Counted from the stretch's first letter, positions 8,319 through 17,105 are shown. The stretch: 37,476 nucleotides of DNA from Akkermansia sp. (GCA_017398355.1 JAFQGD010000039.1:1-37476), one strand, 5' to 3'. Program-made: numbers and translations. Notes: a model not told the origin generated them from the letters alone.

Positions 8319-9941
8319 TTAGCTGGCATCGCCGGTGGTGACGCGGATGACTTCATCGGCCGAAGTGCGACCGGCCAGAACCTTGCGGATGCCGTCTTCT
8401 CGCAGGGTGCGCATGCCAAGTTCTCGTGCTCGCTTGCGGAGCTGAGCGGAGGTGAGGTCGGAGTTGATGAGACCACGCACATCATCCGTTACTTGGAAGA
8501 TTTCGAAGATGCCCATACGCCCCTTCATGCCCTTGCCGCGGCATTTGTCGCATCCGCCGGGTCTGGGGACTTTGACCGGACGCGAAATGTCGATACCGAG
8601 GGTTGCTGCCTGTTTGGGGGTAAGCTGGCCATCCAACTTACAGGAGCACAAGCACCGGCAGAGACGCTGTGCCATAATGGCACGCACGGCAGATGCGATG
8701 AGGAAGCGGTCCACGCCCATATCTGCCAAACGAGCGACGGATGAGGGGGCGTCGTTGGTGTGCAGGGTGGAGAGGACGAGGTGACCGGTCATGGCAGCTT
8801 GGATGGCGATGGCAGCGGTTTCCCCGTCTCGGATTTCACCAATCATGATGATGTTGGGAGCTTGGCGCAGCATGGCTCGAAGTGCTGCTGCGAAGGTCAT
8901 GCCAATTTCGGTGCGAATCATCACTTGGTTGATGCCGGAGAGCTCGTATTCAACGGGGTCTTCGGCGGTGATAATCTTTTTATCCGGTCGATTCAAGTGA
9001 TTGAGGCAGGCGTACAGGGTGGTTGTTTTACCGGAACCGGTGGGACCGGTAACGAGAATCACGCCGTCGGGCAGGGTGACTAAGCGGTCAAAGGTCGCTT
9101 CATCGTCGGTAAGGAAGCCGAGCTGCGGCAGACCGAGGGCCAAAGCGGATTTGTCAAGAATACGCATGACCACAGATTCACCGTGGTTGGTGGGAACTGT
9201 ACTTACACGGAGGTCGATATGTGAGCCATCTTTCAAATCCAGCTCAATACGACCGTCTTGAGGTACGCGCTTTTCGGCGATACTCATGGTGGTACTCATC
9301 ACCTTGAGACGCGCAACGATGGGGCCGAGAAGCTTTTTGGGGTGGTTGGCAACCTCTACCAGTCGACCGTCAACACGGAAACGGATGCGCACGCGGTCTT
9401 CCATGGGTTCAATGTGGATATCGGATGCGCGCATGGTGTGGGCATCATTAAACATGGTGTCAACCAAGTCAATGATGGGGGACTCTGTGTCTCCCTTGGC
9501 GTAAGTTTTCTTTTCCGGGTAGTATTTGGCAATGGCCTTTTGCAATTCAGCCTCGGAGGCCACAAAGAAAGCCACGTCACGACCCAAGAATTGGGGCAGG
9601 CTGTCCAATGTCTCCATGGCGAAAGGGTCTGAAATGGCAACCTGGAGGGAGAATCCGTCATCCCCGATGGGAAGGAAGCCCACGCGACGCGCAATTTCGC
9701 CGTTTACGCTGGCAATAATGGAGGGATCCACCTCGAATTGGGTTAAATCCACAAACTCCATGCCGGAATTGACTGCTGCAACCTGAGCGATATAATCGCC
9801 GGTCATGTAACCGTTGTTGATGAGGTATTCAACAACACTATCCATGGGGGAAAGCTGCTCGCGTATGGCATCAAGAGTGCCGAAGTCTACAGCTCCGGCT
9901 TCTACCAGCAGGTCCAGAAGGTAATTTTCGTTCGAGTACAC
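8319..9941 (-). CDS. Secretion/pilus assembly ATPase GspE1 (PilB/GspE family)
   Basis: First gene of the secretion set, 540 residues, same family as the next gene. N-terminal GspE-N-like region to about residue 140, then Walker A GPTGSGKT (299-306), TAEDPVEYE, Walker B IIMIGEIRD (364-372) and STLHTNDA. The usual RQDPD just before Walker B reads RQAPN here. Zinc-loop cysteines are crowded (CRCLCSC near 428-434, and CDKC 464-467). The likely start is GTG 9941; no earlier in-frame start suits and the promoter lies about 60 nt upstream. Two ATPases beside one platform protein could mean two specialised motors or a mixed ring. Confidence 0.88.
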   Translation of the reverse strand: MYSNENYLLDLLVEAGAVDFGTLDAIREQLSPMDSVVEYLINNGYMTGDYIAQVAAVNSGMEFVDLTQFEVDPSIIASVNGEIARRVGFLPIGDDGFSLQVAISDPFAMETLDSLPQFLGRDVAFFVASEAELQKAIAKYYPEKKTYAKGDTESPIIDLVDTMFNDAHTMRASDIHIEPMEDRVRIRFRVDGRLVEVANHPKKLLGPIVARLKVMSTTMSIAEKRVPQDGRIELDLKDGSHIDLRVSTVPTNHGESVVMRILDKSALALGLPQLGFLTDDEATFDRLVTLPDGVILVTGPTGSGKTTTLYACLNHLNRPDKKIITAEDPVEYELSGINQVMIRTEIGMTFAAALRAMLRQAPNIIMIGEIRDGETAAIAIQAAMTGHLVLSTLHTNDAPSSVARLADMGVDRFLIASAVRAIMAQRLCRCLCSCKLDGQLTPKQAATLGIDISRPVKVPRPGGCDKCRGKGMKGRMGIFEIFQVTDDVRGLINSDLTSAQLRKRARELGMRTLREDGIRKVLAGRTSADEVIRVTTGDAS

Positions 9942-10004
9942 GGGAGAAAACGAGAGGTTTAAGCATTTCGGTACACGGTGAGAGAATCCGTGCGTCCGTT
10001 CATT

Positions 10005-10033
10005 ACTCTACACCAAGAAGGCGCTCCCGTCAA
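10005..10033 (-). promoter_or_regulatory. Promoter of the gspE1-gspE2-gspF-gspG set
   Basis: Minus-strand TTGACG (10028-10033), 17-nt spacer, TAGAGT (10005-10010). It predicts a leader of about 60 nt before GTG 9941. The same -35 hexamer, TTGACG, is used at the gspF promoter. Confidence 0.6.
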
Positions 10034-10149
10034 CCACGCATTTTGTAAAAATCCCCATTTTTGTAGCGTTGAAATATAAAAAATCCGATTAGCAAACAGT
10101 ATTTGCGAATAGGATGGAGAAAATCAGGGTGCGTAGTTTGCCTTTTTGG

Positions 10150-10178
10150 TTGCAATCTCGGGCTGAGCAGGGTAGAAT
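10150..10178 (+). promoter_or_regulatory. Promoter of pyrE-nagZ
   Basis: TTGCAA (10150-10155), 17-nt spacer, TAGAAT (10173-10178). Expected transcription start is about 10185, four bases before ATG 10189, which makes this a near-leaderless mRNA and decides the start of pyrE. Confidence 0.7.
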
Positions 10179-10188
10179 GGCGGGCGTT

Positions 10189-10755
10189 ATGTGCAACGCA
10201 AAAAAAGAACTTTTGGATATATTGTTGACAAAGTCTATCAAGACAGGGCATTTCATCTTGGCCTCCGGCAAGGAGAGTGATATGTACTGTGATTGCCGCG
10301 TGACGGCATTGGATGCACGCGGAGCCAATCTGATAGGTGAAGTGGGTTGGAAGCTTGTGCAGGAGGAGATTCTCCCCAAGTACCCCACGGCTGTTTCCAT
10401 AGGTGGCATGACGATGGGTGCAGATCCCATTTCTCTTGCAATCGGGATGTATTCTGCATCTGCGGAGACTCCGCTCAAGGTGTTTACGGTGCGCAAGGAG
10501 GCTAAGGACCATGGCCGAGGTAAACGAATAGAAGGGAATTTTGAAGCTGGGCAAGATGTCATTGTGGTGGATGATGTGATTACCACGGGTGGCTCGACAA
10601 TTAAGGCAATTGATGCTATTGAAGCAGAGGGTGGCAAGGTGGTAGCCGCCTTGGTGTTGGTGGATCGCGAGGAGGGTGGCCGTGAGGCCATTGAGGCCCG
10701 TGGTGTACAAGTGTATCCTATGTTTACCCGCGCCACCATATTCGGTGCCAAGTGA
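10189..10755 (+). CDS. pyrE: Orotate phosphoribosyltransferase
   Basis: Pyrimidine-synthesis enzyme that joins orotate to PRPP, giving orotidine 5'-monophosphate. The product is 188 residues from ATG 10189. The PRPP-binding signature VIVVDDVITTGGST is clear, as are the orotate-end motif ASGKESDMYCDCR and the flexible-loop segment VRKEAKDHGRGKRIEG. The frame stays open to an ATG at 10114, but the promoter lies inside that extension, so the shorter form is preferred. Its stop overlaps the GTG start of nagZ (GTGA), giving translational coupling. Confidence 0.92.
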   Translation: MCNAKKELLDILLTKSIKTGHFILASGKESDMYCDCRVTALDARGANLIGEVGWKLVQEEILPKYPTAVSIGGMTMGADPISLAIGMYSASAETPLKVFTVRKEAKDHGRGKRIEGNFEAGQDVIVVDDVITTGGSTIKAIDAIEAEGGKVVAALVLVDREEGGREAIEARGVQVYPMFTRATIFGAK

Positions 10756-11828
10756 GCACAGAATCTATGCTGCCGGTAATAGCAGGTGTGGAGGGAATCC
10801 TTCTGACGGAACGCGAGCGGGAGCTTTTCACCCGCCTGCAGCCGGCAGGTTATATTCTTTTTTCTCGCAACATCACCGATTACGAAATCGCAAGAGAGCT
10901 GACGGATGATTTGCGGGGATTGACCCAGGGGCCGGATGCCCCTATTATTGCTATTGATCAAGAAGGCGGGCGGGTTGTGCGCACGGCCGGTATCGATGTG
11001 TGCTTGCCATCAGCATCTGCGCTGGCGGCAACCCGAAGCGAGCATACCATTACTCAAGCTGCGTACTATAATGCCCAGTGTCTATACACGCTTGGTGTAA
11101 ACACGAATTTTGCACCGGTTTTGGATTTGGGCTCCAAGCGATTGAATGCCTTGCCCGGTCGCTGCTGGGGTGATGAGACGCAAGAGCTCATTTCGCGGGC
11201 GGGAACGTGGAATAGGGCTTTGCTTCGCCGGGGTATCATGACCTGTGGCAAACATTTCCCCGGTATGGGGGCTGCAGGAGAGGATCCGCACTTTTCTCTT
11301 CCTACCATCAAGGGAACGAGAGAAGATTTTTTGGCAGAAGCAACAATACCGTTCACTGCCTTGATGCCGGAGCTGCCATCGTTGATGATTGCACATTTGA
11401 TGTTGCCGGATATTGATGATAAGTTGCCCAGTTCGCTATCTCCTGCGTTGGTTCAAGATTTTCTGAGAACCCAGTTGGGGTACGATGGGGTGGTGTTTAC
11501 GGATGATTTGTGTATGGGCGCAATAGCAAACAAGTATACACCTGCACAGTCTGCTCCATTGGCATTGTTGGCCGGTTGTGATTTGCCGTTGGTTTGCCAC
11601 GATGTTGTAGAGCATTTGGAAGATATCGCAACTGCCGTGGCAGCATTGCCGGCGGGCATTTTGCAGGAAGTTGAACGCCGTGTGACAAGATTTAGAATCA
11701 TGCTTTCCACTTTTGAGCCTATGCGCTTTATAGAATGGCGTGATTATTTGAAGGATGTGGCGGCCTTTACCGCTAGTGTGCCGGAGGTTGATCCTTCTGC
11801 GCCTTCCTCCCCGGTGTTTGATTATTGA
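10752..11828 (+). CDS. nagZ: Beta-N-acetylhexosaminidase NagZ (GH3)
   Basis: GH3 enzyme that removes N-acetylglucosamine from muropeptides in peptidoglycan recycling, normally in the cytoplasm; no signal peptide is visible here. The 358 residues show LFSRN (36-40), IAIDQEGGRVVR (66-77), the NagZ signature KHFPGMG (167-173; usually KHFPGHG), the Asp178-Pro-His180 pair supplying the catalytic histidine, and the nucleophile region VVFTDDLCMGA (Asp251/252). Start is GTG 10752 overlapping the pyrE stop; ATG 10767 is an alternative. The 3' end overlaps the convergent recF gene by 7 bp. Confidence 0.88.
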   Translation: MSTESMLPVIAGVEGILLTERERELFTRLQPAGYILFSRNITDYEIARELTDDLRGLTQGPDAPIIAIDQEGGRVVRTAGIDVCLPSASALAATRSEHTITQAAYYNAQCLYTLGVNTNFAPVLDLGSKRLNALPGRCWGDETQELISRAGTWNRALLRRGIMTCGKHFPGMGAAGEDPHFSLPTIKGTREDFLAEATIPFTALMPELPSLMIAHLMLPDIDDKLPSSLSPALVQDFLRTQLGYDGVVFTDDLCMGAIANKYTPAQSAPLALLAGCDLPLVCHDVVEHLEDIATAVAALPAGILQEVERRVTRFRIMLSTFEPMRFIEWRDYLKDVAAFTASVPEVDPSAPSSPVFDY

Positions 11829-12871
11829 ATGCGCCCGGCAGATATTTTATGGGTCGGCAGGGGAATAGCAGTATCCCGCAGCCAAGACAGGTGAGTTGTG
11901 GTGATGAATATCTGCCCGTCCGCAGGTAGGGTGTCGAGTAATGCCCTCCTGCGATTAGGGTCCAGCTCACCGAAAATATCATCTATAAATATGATGGGTG
12001 GGAACCCGGTTTCTTCTCGCAACATACCGGATTGTGCTAATAAAAGGGCTGTTGATAAGGTGCGTTGCTGGCCTTCGGAAGCAAATGTAGCAGCGGCGGC
12101 TCCGGCAATGTGAAGGTGAAAATCATCCCTGTGGGGACCCACGGTGGTATGGCCGGTTCTTTCGTCATCTCCTGTTGAGGCCTCCAAGGCAGACATTAAG
12201 TCAAGCTCGGTGGAGGGGGCGTATTGCAGGTCAACTTGCTCTGCCTGACCGGAAATTTGCATGTGTAGATGTGTAATGTGGGGCTGCAAAAGCCGGAGGA
12301 GTTGGTTGCGCAATTGGATGAGTAATTCTCCATGCGTGGCCATGACCGCTGCATAACTTTGCAATGCGGCACGGGTGCGGCGCGGGTTGCGCAGCAGCAT
12401 GTTTCGGGCTTTCAACGCTTTTCGGTATGCCAGCAGAGCTGCGCGATAATGTGGGTGCCACTGGCTTCCCAGAAAATCCAGATATTTGCGTCTTTCCTCG
12501 GCCGTTCCGTTTACCAATGAAATATCCCCGTTGCTTAGCCATACAACAGGGGGTGCTTCGGCCAAAAAATCCGCATAGTCGCGACAGGGCATTCCATCTA
12601 TATGCAGGCTGAGCTTGCGGGCTTCCCATGTCATTCGCCGCGTGCCTAAATCGGTATCAAGTGAAATGCCGAAGCCACTACAGCCATGGGCAACGAGCGG
12701 TTCCATGCGAGTGGTACGTGGTGAATGCAGGGTGAGAGCCAAACATATGGCTTCCATCAAGCTTGTTTTCCCTTGTGCATTATTACCCAACAAAACGGCA
12801 CCTTCCGGCGGTATTTCCCAGCGAAGTGCCGGGTAACACCGGAAGTTCATCAGGCGCAGGGTAGCGAGCAT
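11822..12871 (-). CDS. recF: DNA replication and repair protein RecF
   Basis: SMC-like ATPase that helps load RecA at single-strand gaps. The 349 residues begin with LRLMNFRCYPALRWEIP, Walker A GNNAQGKTS (29-37), a central region NGDISLVNGTAEERRKYLD typical of RecF, GPHRDDFHL, the signature-like SEGQQRTLSTALLLAQ, and Walker B PIIFIDDIFGELDPNRR. It is last in a run with cmk and plsC, starting 3 nt after plsC ends, away from the dnaA-dnaN-gyrB context usual in many bacteria. Tail-to-tail overlap with nagZ leaves no room for a terminator between them. Confidence 0.9.
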   Translation of the reverse strand: MLATLRLMNFRCYPALRWEIPPEGAVLLGNNAQGKTSLMEAICLALTLHSPRTTRMEPLVAHGCSGFGISLDTDLGTRRMTWEARKLSLHIDGMPCRDYADFLAEAPPVVWLSNGDISLVNGTAEERRKYLDFLGSQWHPHYRAALLAYRKALKARNMLLRNPRRTRAALQSYAAVMATHGELLIQLRNQLLRLLQPHITHLHMQISGQAEQVDLQYAPSTELDLMSALEASTGDDERTGHTTVGPHRDDFHLHIAGAAAATFASEGQQRTLSTALLLAQSGMLREETGFPPIIFIDDIFGELDPNRRRALLDTLPADGQIFITTTHLSWLRDTAIPLPTHKISAGRIQ

Positions 12872-12874
12872 GCG

Positions 12875-13507
12875 TTAGCAGGTCGTTGGCAAGGCGCGTA
12901 TGGCATCCATCACCTTTTTGCCGATGGCCAGTTGGCCGGCGCGGCCCCTAGCACTCAACTCTTCCTTGGTGAACTCAATGGGGTCTCCAATGGTGATTGT
13001 GATGGGCTTGAAGCGTAATTTACTGCTGTGGATAGGAAGACAGTCATAGGCCCCATCAATACGAAGAGGTTGGATGGGGACCCCCTGTAGGCGCCCCAGA
13101 ATAAGCCCGATGCCGGGCATGGCATCGTGGATTTGGTTGTCCTCGCAGCGGGAGCCTTCCGGGAAGATGATGATGCGACCTCCATTCTTCACCAAGCGAA
13201 GCACTTTGAGGATGCTGCCGGGGTCCGGTTGCTCTTGGTCGATGGGGATGACATTGCAGTAGGGAAGAATAGCACCCAAGAACGGGTTGTCGAACAATGT
13301 CTTGCGAGCCAAGAAGTGGATACCCGTAGAGGTGAAAAGCTGCCCAATCATGGGCGGATCCAAGAAACTCTGGTGATTCATCACATAGATGCAGGCCCCA
13401 TCCTCAATCAACTTTTCGCGGTTGATGACTTTGAGTTTGAAAAAAGCCTGTGCAACGCCTTGTGTAAGGCGAAGGATGATGAAGTAAAGGGGATTCATGG
13501 TGCGCAT
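12875..13507 (-). CDS. plsC: 1-acyl-sn-glycerol-3-phosphate acyltransferase (PlsC family)
   Basis: Membrane-associated enzyme that adds the second acyl chain to lysophosphatidate, making phosphatidic acid; it completes the PlsY-GpsA route seen at the left of the window. The 210 residues contain the acyltransferase box NHQSFLD (His45, Asp50), an FPEGSR substrate box in the middle, and a hydrophobic N-terminus. Two in-frame ATGs, 13507 and 13498, are possible starts. It lies 21 nt after cmk and directly before recF. Other lysophospholipid acyltransferase specificities cannot be excluded from sequence. Confidence 0.87.
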   Translation of the reverse strand: MRTMNPLYFIILRLTQGVAQAFFKLKVINREKLIEDGACIYVMNHQSFLDPPMIGQLFTSTGIHFLARKTLFDNPFLGAILPYCNVIPIDQEQPDPGSILKVLRLVKNGGRIIIFPEGSRCEDNQIHDAMPGIGLILGRLQGVPIQPLRIDGAYDCLPIHSSKLRFKPITITIGDPIEFTKEELSARGRAGQLAIGKKVMDAIRALPTTC

Positions 13508-13528
13508 GGCAAGTATGGGGAGCAGGGG

Positions 13529-14176
13529 TTATGCGTTTGCTTCAAGTTTGGCGCGAATGTCTGCCACAACTTGTGCTACGACTTGTTCAATTGTTAAATC
13601 AGAGGTGTCTACCAAGGTAGCATCTTCTGCTTGCGTGAGGGGGGCGCAGGCACGGGCGGAGTCTTTGCGGTCTCGCTCTGCGATGGAGTCTGTGAGCCCC
13701 TGCGCGGCGCGGCGCGCGGCGCGAACTTCTTCCGATGCCGTTACAAAGTATTTGAAAGGTGTGTTGGGGAAAACGACTGTGCCTATGTCGCGACCTTCCA
13801 TGACAACCGGTTCTGCCGTATTATACTCGCGCTGCTTTTCAACCAACAGAGCACGAACCTCCGGTATGGCTGCGATTGTGGAAACGTATTGATTTGTTTC
13901 CGGGGTGGTCAACTCTTCGTTGAGTACGCGACCTTGGCACATCACTGTAGACGTAGAACCATCTTTTCCGAAAGAGAGAGGAATGGTCGGCAAAAACCCT
14001 TTTACGGCTTCTGTATCAGTAGGGCTGATGCCTTGCTGAAGGGTGTACCACGTCACAGCTCGGTACATAGCACCCGTGTTGATGAAAGTATAGCCCAGTT
14101 CTTTGGCTATCAATTTAGCTACGGTAGATTTGCCGGAGGCAGCGGGGCCATCGATTGCTATTGCCGGAGGATTCAT
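13529..14176 (-). CDS. cmk: Cytidylate kinase
   Basis: Phosphorylates CMP and dCMP with ATP. The 215 residues from ATG 14176 start with IAIDGPAASGKSTVAKLIA (P-loop) and go on with FINTGAMYRAVTW, VVMEGRDIGTVVFPN and the lid region VRAARRAA, all typical of Cmk. The frame is open 14 codons further upstream, but the promoter boxes at 14186-14214 lie there, so the shorter form is chosen. It has its own promoter between nadD and cmk and leads a cmk-plsC-recF unit. Confidence 0.92.
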   Translation of the reverse strand: MNPPAIAIDGPAASGKSTVAKLIAKELGYTFINTGAMYRAVTWYTLQQGISPTDTEAVKGFLPTIPLSFGKDGSTSTVMCQGRVLNEELTTPETNQYVSTIAAIPEVRALLVEKQREYNTAEPVVMEGRDIGTVVFPNTPFKYFVTASEEVRAARRAAQGLTDSIAERDRKDSARACAPLTQAEDATLVDTSDLTIEQVVAQVVADIRAKLEANA

Positions 14177-14185
14177 ACGCAGGAA

Positions 14186-14214
14186 AGTATACCTGTGAGG
14201 GGATGCTCTGTCCA
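14186..14214 (-). promoter_or_regulatory. Promoter of cmk
   Basis: Minus-strand TGGACA (14209-14214), 17-nt spacer, TATACT (14186-14191). Nine bases separate the -10 box from ATG 14176, so the leader would be about 3 nt. Confidence 0.7.
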
Positions 14215-14224
14215 GCAAAAAACT

Positions 14225-14794
14225 TCAGTTTTGCTTAAGATAGCGGAGCGCAAGTGGCTCTACTCCGGCCGGGAGCCAGCAACGTGGTAGCGGTGTGTTG
14301 TTTTGCAAAGCTTGGCGAATGGCCGAGGACGAGGCCGGGTGTTCCCCCGAAATAAAGATGGAGCGTATGTTTTGTCTTGGTATGGGGGGCGTATCCCGAT
14401 GATAGACGATAAAGGTGAGGTGCTTTGCAAGGTAATCGAAACGGGCCCAGCGGTGTAGTTGTTCCCATTGGTCTGTTCCCATGAGCCAATATAGATCAGC
14501 CTGGGGGTGCTGATTGCGATAAGCTTCCACCAAGCGCCAGCTCCAGCTGGGCGGGGGCAAGGTCAAATCTAAATCCGACACTTCGGCCCAGGCCAAATCC
14601 TGCGTTGCTTGTTGCAGCATTGCTAGGCGTGTTGCGTCATCAAAGAGTGTCTTCTTATCTGTTTTGAATGGTGAGCAGGCCGCAGGTAAAAAGATAACTT
14701 TGTCTAGCTCAGCGTGTTTCTTGGCAGCTTTTGCAATGTGGATATGCCCGCAGTGAACAGGGTCAAAGCTGCCGCCGAAGAGGCATAGTCTCAT
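14225..14794 (-). CDS. nadD: Nicotinate-nucleotide adenylyltransferase
   Basis: NAD synthesis enzyme that adenylates nicotinate mononucleotide to deamido-NAD. The 189 residues open with the nucleotidyltransferase motif LFGGSFDPVHCGHIHIA, keep PAACSPFK, the GTDQWEQLHRW segment, and end with the HPASSSAIRQ version of the ISSTxIR motif. The ATG abuts the stop of the preceding M23 peptidase gene (TAAATG), so it is translated from the same message. Confidence 0.93.
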   Translation of the reverse strand: MRLCLFGGSFDPVHCGHIHIAKAAKKHAELDKVIFLPAACSPFKTDKKTLFDDATRLAMLQQATQDLAWAEVSDLDLTLPPPSWSWRLVEAYRNQHPQADLYWLMGTDQWEQLHRWARFDYLAKHLTFIVYHRDTPPIPRQNIRSIFISGEHPASSSAIRQALQNNTPLPRCWLPAGVEPLALRYLKQN

Positions 14795-15478
14795 TTACAG
14801 ACCCTCCGTGTCTTTGTAGGGCAGGAAGCAGCCAATGGGCAATTTAATATATTTGACCTCCGGCTTGAGTCGGCGATACCGTTCAATGAATTCTGAGAGG
14901 TTGCCGTAATTGCGGCTATTCTTAGGGATGCCTTGTTGTCCGCAGTTGGCTAGCACATTGTAATGCAGTTCTGCATGCAGGTGTGCCGGGAACATGCCAC
15001 GGTTCGTACCAATGGTTCCTACTTGGTCACCTCTGCGTACAATTTGCCCCAGCCTTACATCGATGCGATCAAGGTGGCCATACAGCGTCTGGCAGCATAA
15101 CACTTTCCCGGTGGTTGGCTCACGGAATGCGTGGCGCACTATGACGACCTTGCCCCAGCGGCCACGTGCATCAGCCGCATAGGTAACCAGCCCGGTGCCA
15201 ATCGTGTATACAGGGTCTCCCAAATCTGAGTTGCCGCCGCCGTTGCCATTCCAGTCTTCTCCCATGTGTCGCGGTGTTTTGAGGCGCAAACCACGGGCTT
15301 TGTAGTACCCCTCAGCGTTGGGCTTTCCTACGGGATAGTCAAATCCATCCGCCAGCGGTACAAAGGCCCATTTGCCATCGGGTGTGCGTTTGGCCATGGT
15401 TGCAGCCGAGCAAGAGTTTCCCATTAGTGCAACCGTTGCCAGTACCAGTATCAGAAAATTTCGGTAGAAACGTACCAT
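14795..15478 (-). CDS. Exported M23-family metallopeptidase (LytM-like)
   Basis: Probable zinc endopeptidase acting on peptidoglycan cross-links outside the cytoplasmic membrane. An N-terminal hydrophobic segment (residues 8-20) ends in NSCSAA, which may be a signal-peptidase I site or a weak lipobox at the cysteine. Zinc-binding motifs are HMGED (HxxxD) and HLHAEL (HxH), with the GDPVYTIGTGLVTYA and YGHLDRI segments around them as in LytM/NlpD. The product is 227 residues, a single catalytic domain without LysM or SH3 repeats. It has its own promoter and is followed without a gap by nadD. Confidence 0.85.
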   Translation of the reverse strand: MVRFYRNFLILVLATVALMGNSCSAATMAKRTPDGKWAFVPLADGFDYPVGKPNAEGYYKARGLRLKTPRHMGEDWNGNGGGNSDLGDPVYTIGTGLVTYAADARGRWGKVVIVRHAFREPTTGKVLCCQTLYGHLDRIDVRLGQIVRRGDQVGTIGTNRGMFPAHLHAELHYNVLANCGQQGIPKNSRNYGNLSEFIERYRRLKPEVKYIKLPIGCFLPYKDTEGL

Positions 15479-15484
15479 GTATTT

Positions 15485-15513
15485 ATTCTAGCATATACAA
15501 GTTCGTGCTTCAA
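15485..15513 (-). promoter_or_regulatory. Promoter of the M23 peptidase-nadD pair
   Basis: Minus-strand TTGAAG (15508-15513), 17-nt spacer, TAGAAT (15485-15490). Six bases separate the -10 box from ATG 15478, so the A of the start codon would be +1 (leaderless). Confidence 0.65.
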
Positions 15514-15550
15514 GCACCAATCTGGTTGCTGACGCACACCTGTGGGCCAG

Positions 15551-15590
15551 AAAGATAAAAAGGGCAGACCCACTGAGAGGGGCTGCCCTT
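15551..15590 (-). terminator. Terminator after gdhA
   Basis: Stem AAGGGCAG/CTGCCCTT (15560-15567 with 15583-15590) with further C-G pairing inside, followed on the minus strand by TTTTTATCTTT. It closes the glutamate dehydrogenase transcript before the M23 promoter. Confidence 0.85.
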
Positions 15591-15613
15591 GTAAAAAGAT
15601 GAGAAAGCGCTTA

Positions 15614-16972
15614 TTAAACAACGCCTTGGTCAATCATGGCATCTGCAACCTTGACAAAACCGGCGATGTTGGCACCTGCTACATAGTTGGTGAAATCAGC
15701 GGTGCAGTCAGCGGAGAATTCGCGAGCGTGGTTGTATGCGTTGTCGTGGATATTCTTCATGATGGAGAAGAGTTTGGCATCCACTTCTTCGCTAGACCAG
15801 TTGAGGCGCATGCTGTTTTGTGACATTTCGAGCCCGGATGTGGCTACGCCGCCTGCGTTGGCCGCTTTGGCCGGGCCGTACAGGATTTTGGCTTGCAGGT
15901 AATTGTTGATGCCTTCCAAATCGGTGGGCATGTTGGCACCTTCTGCCACAAGTTTGCAGCCATTCTTGATGAGGGTTGCAGCTTCTGCGCCATTGATTTC
16001 GTTTTGGGTAGCGCAGGGGAATGCGCAATCGCAGGGAACCCCCCACGGGCGCTGGCCTTCGAAATATTGCACCCCGGGGAAAGCATCTGCATATTCCTTA
16101 ATGCGGCCACGGCGTTCGTTCTTGAGCTCCATAATCCATGCCAGCTTTTCAGCATCGATGCCGGCGGGGTCAAATACGTAGCCATTGGAATCAGACATGG
16201 TGACAACCTTGGCGCCCAGTTGGGTGAGCTTTTGCACCAAGAATTGTGCCACGTTGCCGGAACCGGAAACAACGCAGACCTTGCCTTCAAGGTTGTCACC
16301 CTTGGTGGCGAGCATGTTCTGGGCGAAATAGACGCAGCCATAGCCTGTGGCTTCCGGGCGAATGAGAGAGCCACCCCAGTTGAGCTTCTTGCCGGTGAGT
16401 ACACCGGTGAACTCATTACGCAGGCGCTTGTATTGCCCAAAGAGGTAACCGATTTCGCGGCCGCCCACGCCGATATCACCGGCGGGTACGTCTGTATCCG
16501 GGCCGATGTGGCGCTGGAGTTCAGTCATGAAGCTTTGGCAGAAAGCCATCACTTCGCGGTCGCTCTTACCTTTGGGGTTGAAATCAGAGCCACCTTTGCC
16601 GCCGCCCATGGGCAGGGTAGTGAGGGAGTTTTTGAAAACTTGTTCAAAGCCAAGGAACTTGAGGATGCCCAGATTCACAGAGGGGTGGAAACGGAGCCCC
16701 CCCTTGTACGGCCCGATGGCGCTGTTGAATTCAACGCGATAGCCACGGTTTACCTGAATCTTTCCCTTGTCATCCATCCAAGGTACTCGGAAAATAATGG
16801 TGCGTTCCGGTTCGACGATACGCTCAAGTATGCAGTTGTCCTCGTATTTTTTATTGGCAGAGAGGACAGGCGCAATGGTGGAAATAACCTCCTGCACAGC
16901 TTGCAGGAACTCCGGTTCGTTCGCATTTTTGGCGCGAACCTCATCAATGACTCGTGTGGTGTAGTCAGACAT
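15614..16972 (-). CDS. gdhA: Glutamate dehydrogenase (hexameric, GdhA type)
   Basis: Interconverts 2-oxoglutarate plus ammonia with glutamate; the main ammonia-assimilating step in many gut anaerobes. About 452 residues, the standard small-hexamer length. The catalytic region KGGLRFHPSVN and PMGGGKGGSDF is clear, as are DVPAGDIGVGGREIG and a nucleotide-binding VVSGSGNVAQF. Start ATG 16972 gives the usual N-terminus; an in-frame ATG at 17011 would add 13 residues. No Shine-Dalgarno precedes either. A TATAAT box lies at 17041-17046. NADP preference is typical of this class but not proven here. Confidence 0.95.
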   Translation of the reverse strand: MSDYTTRVIDEVRAKNANEPEFLQAVQEVISTIAPVLSANKKYEDNCILERIVEPERTIIFRVPWMDDKGKIQVNRGYRVEFNSAIGPYKGGLRFHPSVNLGILKFLGFEQVFKNSLTTLPMGGGKGGSDFNPKGKSDREVMAFCQSFMTELQRHIGPDTDVPAGDIGVGGREIGYLFGQYKRLRNEFTGVLTGKKLNWGGSLIRPEATGYGCVYFAQNMLATKGDNLEGKVCVVSGSGNVAQFLVQKLTQLGAKVVTMSDSNGYVFDPAGIDAEKLAWIMELKNERRGRIKEYADAFPGVQYFEGQRPWGVPCDCAFPCATQNEINGAEAATLIKNGCKLVAEGANMPTDLEGINNYLQAKILYGPAKAANAGGVATSGLEMSQNSMRLNWSSEEVDAKLFSIMKNIHDNAYNHAREFSADCTADFTNYVAGANIAGFVKVADAMIDQGVV

Positions 16973-17040
16973 AGTGTTGTTTGCTGTCTGGGTTCCGCCA
17001 CGGGCAAACATAGTCTGCGCTTTGGCGGTCAGACGCGAGG

Positions 17041-17046
17041 ATTATA
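17041..17046 (-). promoter_or_regulatory. -10 box of gdhA
   Basis: A perfect minus-strand TATAAT. The matching -35 is poor (TTTTCA at 16 nt). Expected start near 17035 leaves a 24-nt leader to ATG 17011 or about 63 nt to ATG 16972. Confidence 0.5.
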
Positions 17047-17105
17047 CCAGAATGCTGCGACTTGAAAAGCCTTTTTTCAAAAAAAATGAGCGTGTGGGCT
17101 TCTCA

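Noticed and set aside
11822..11828. Frameshift or error at the nagZ/recF junction
   Set aside because: Both proteins end naturally. A 7-bp tail-to-tail overlap is ordinary in a compact genome.
15893..17065. A 390-codon open frame antisense to gdhA
   Set aside because: No recognisable domains, and it mirrors a well-conserved glutamate dehydrogenase. Long antisense frames are common here because of codon bias.
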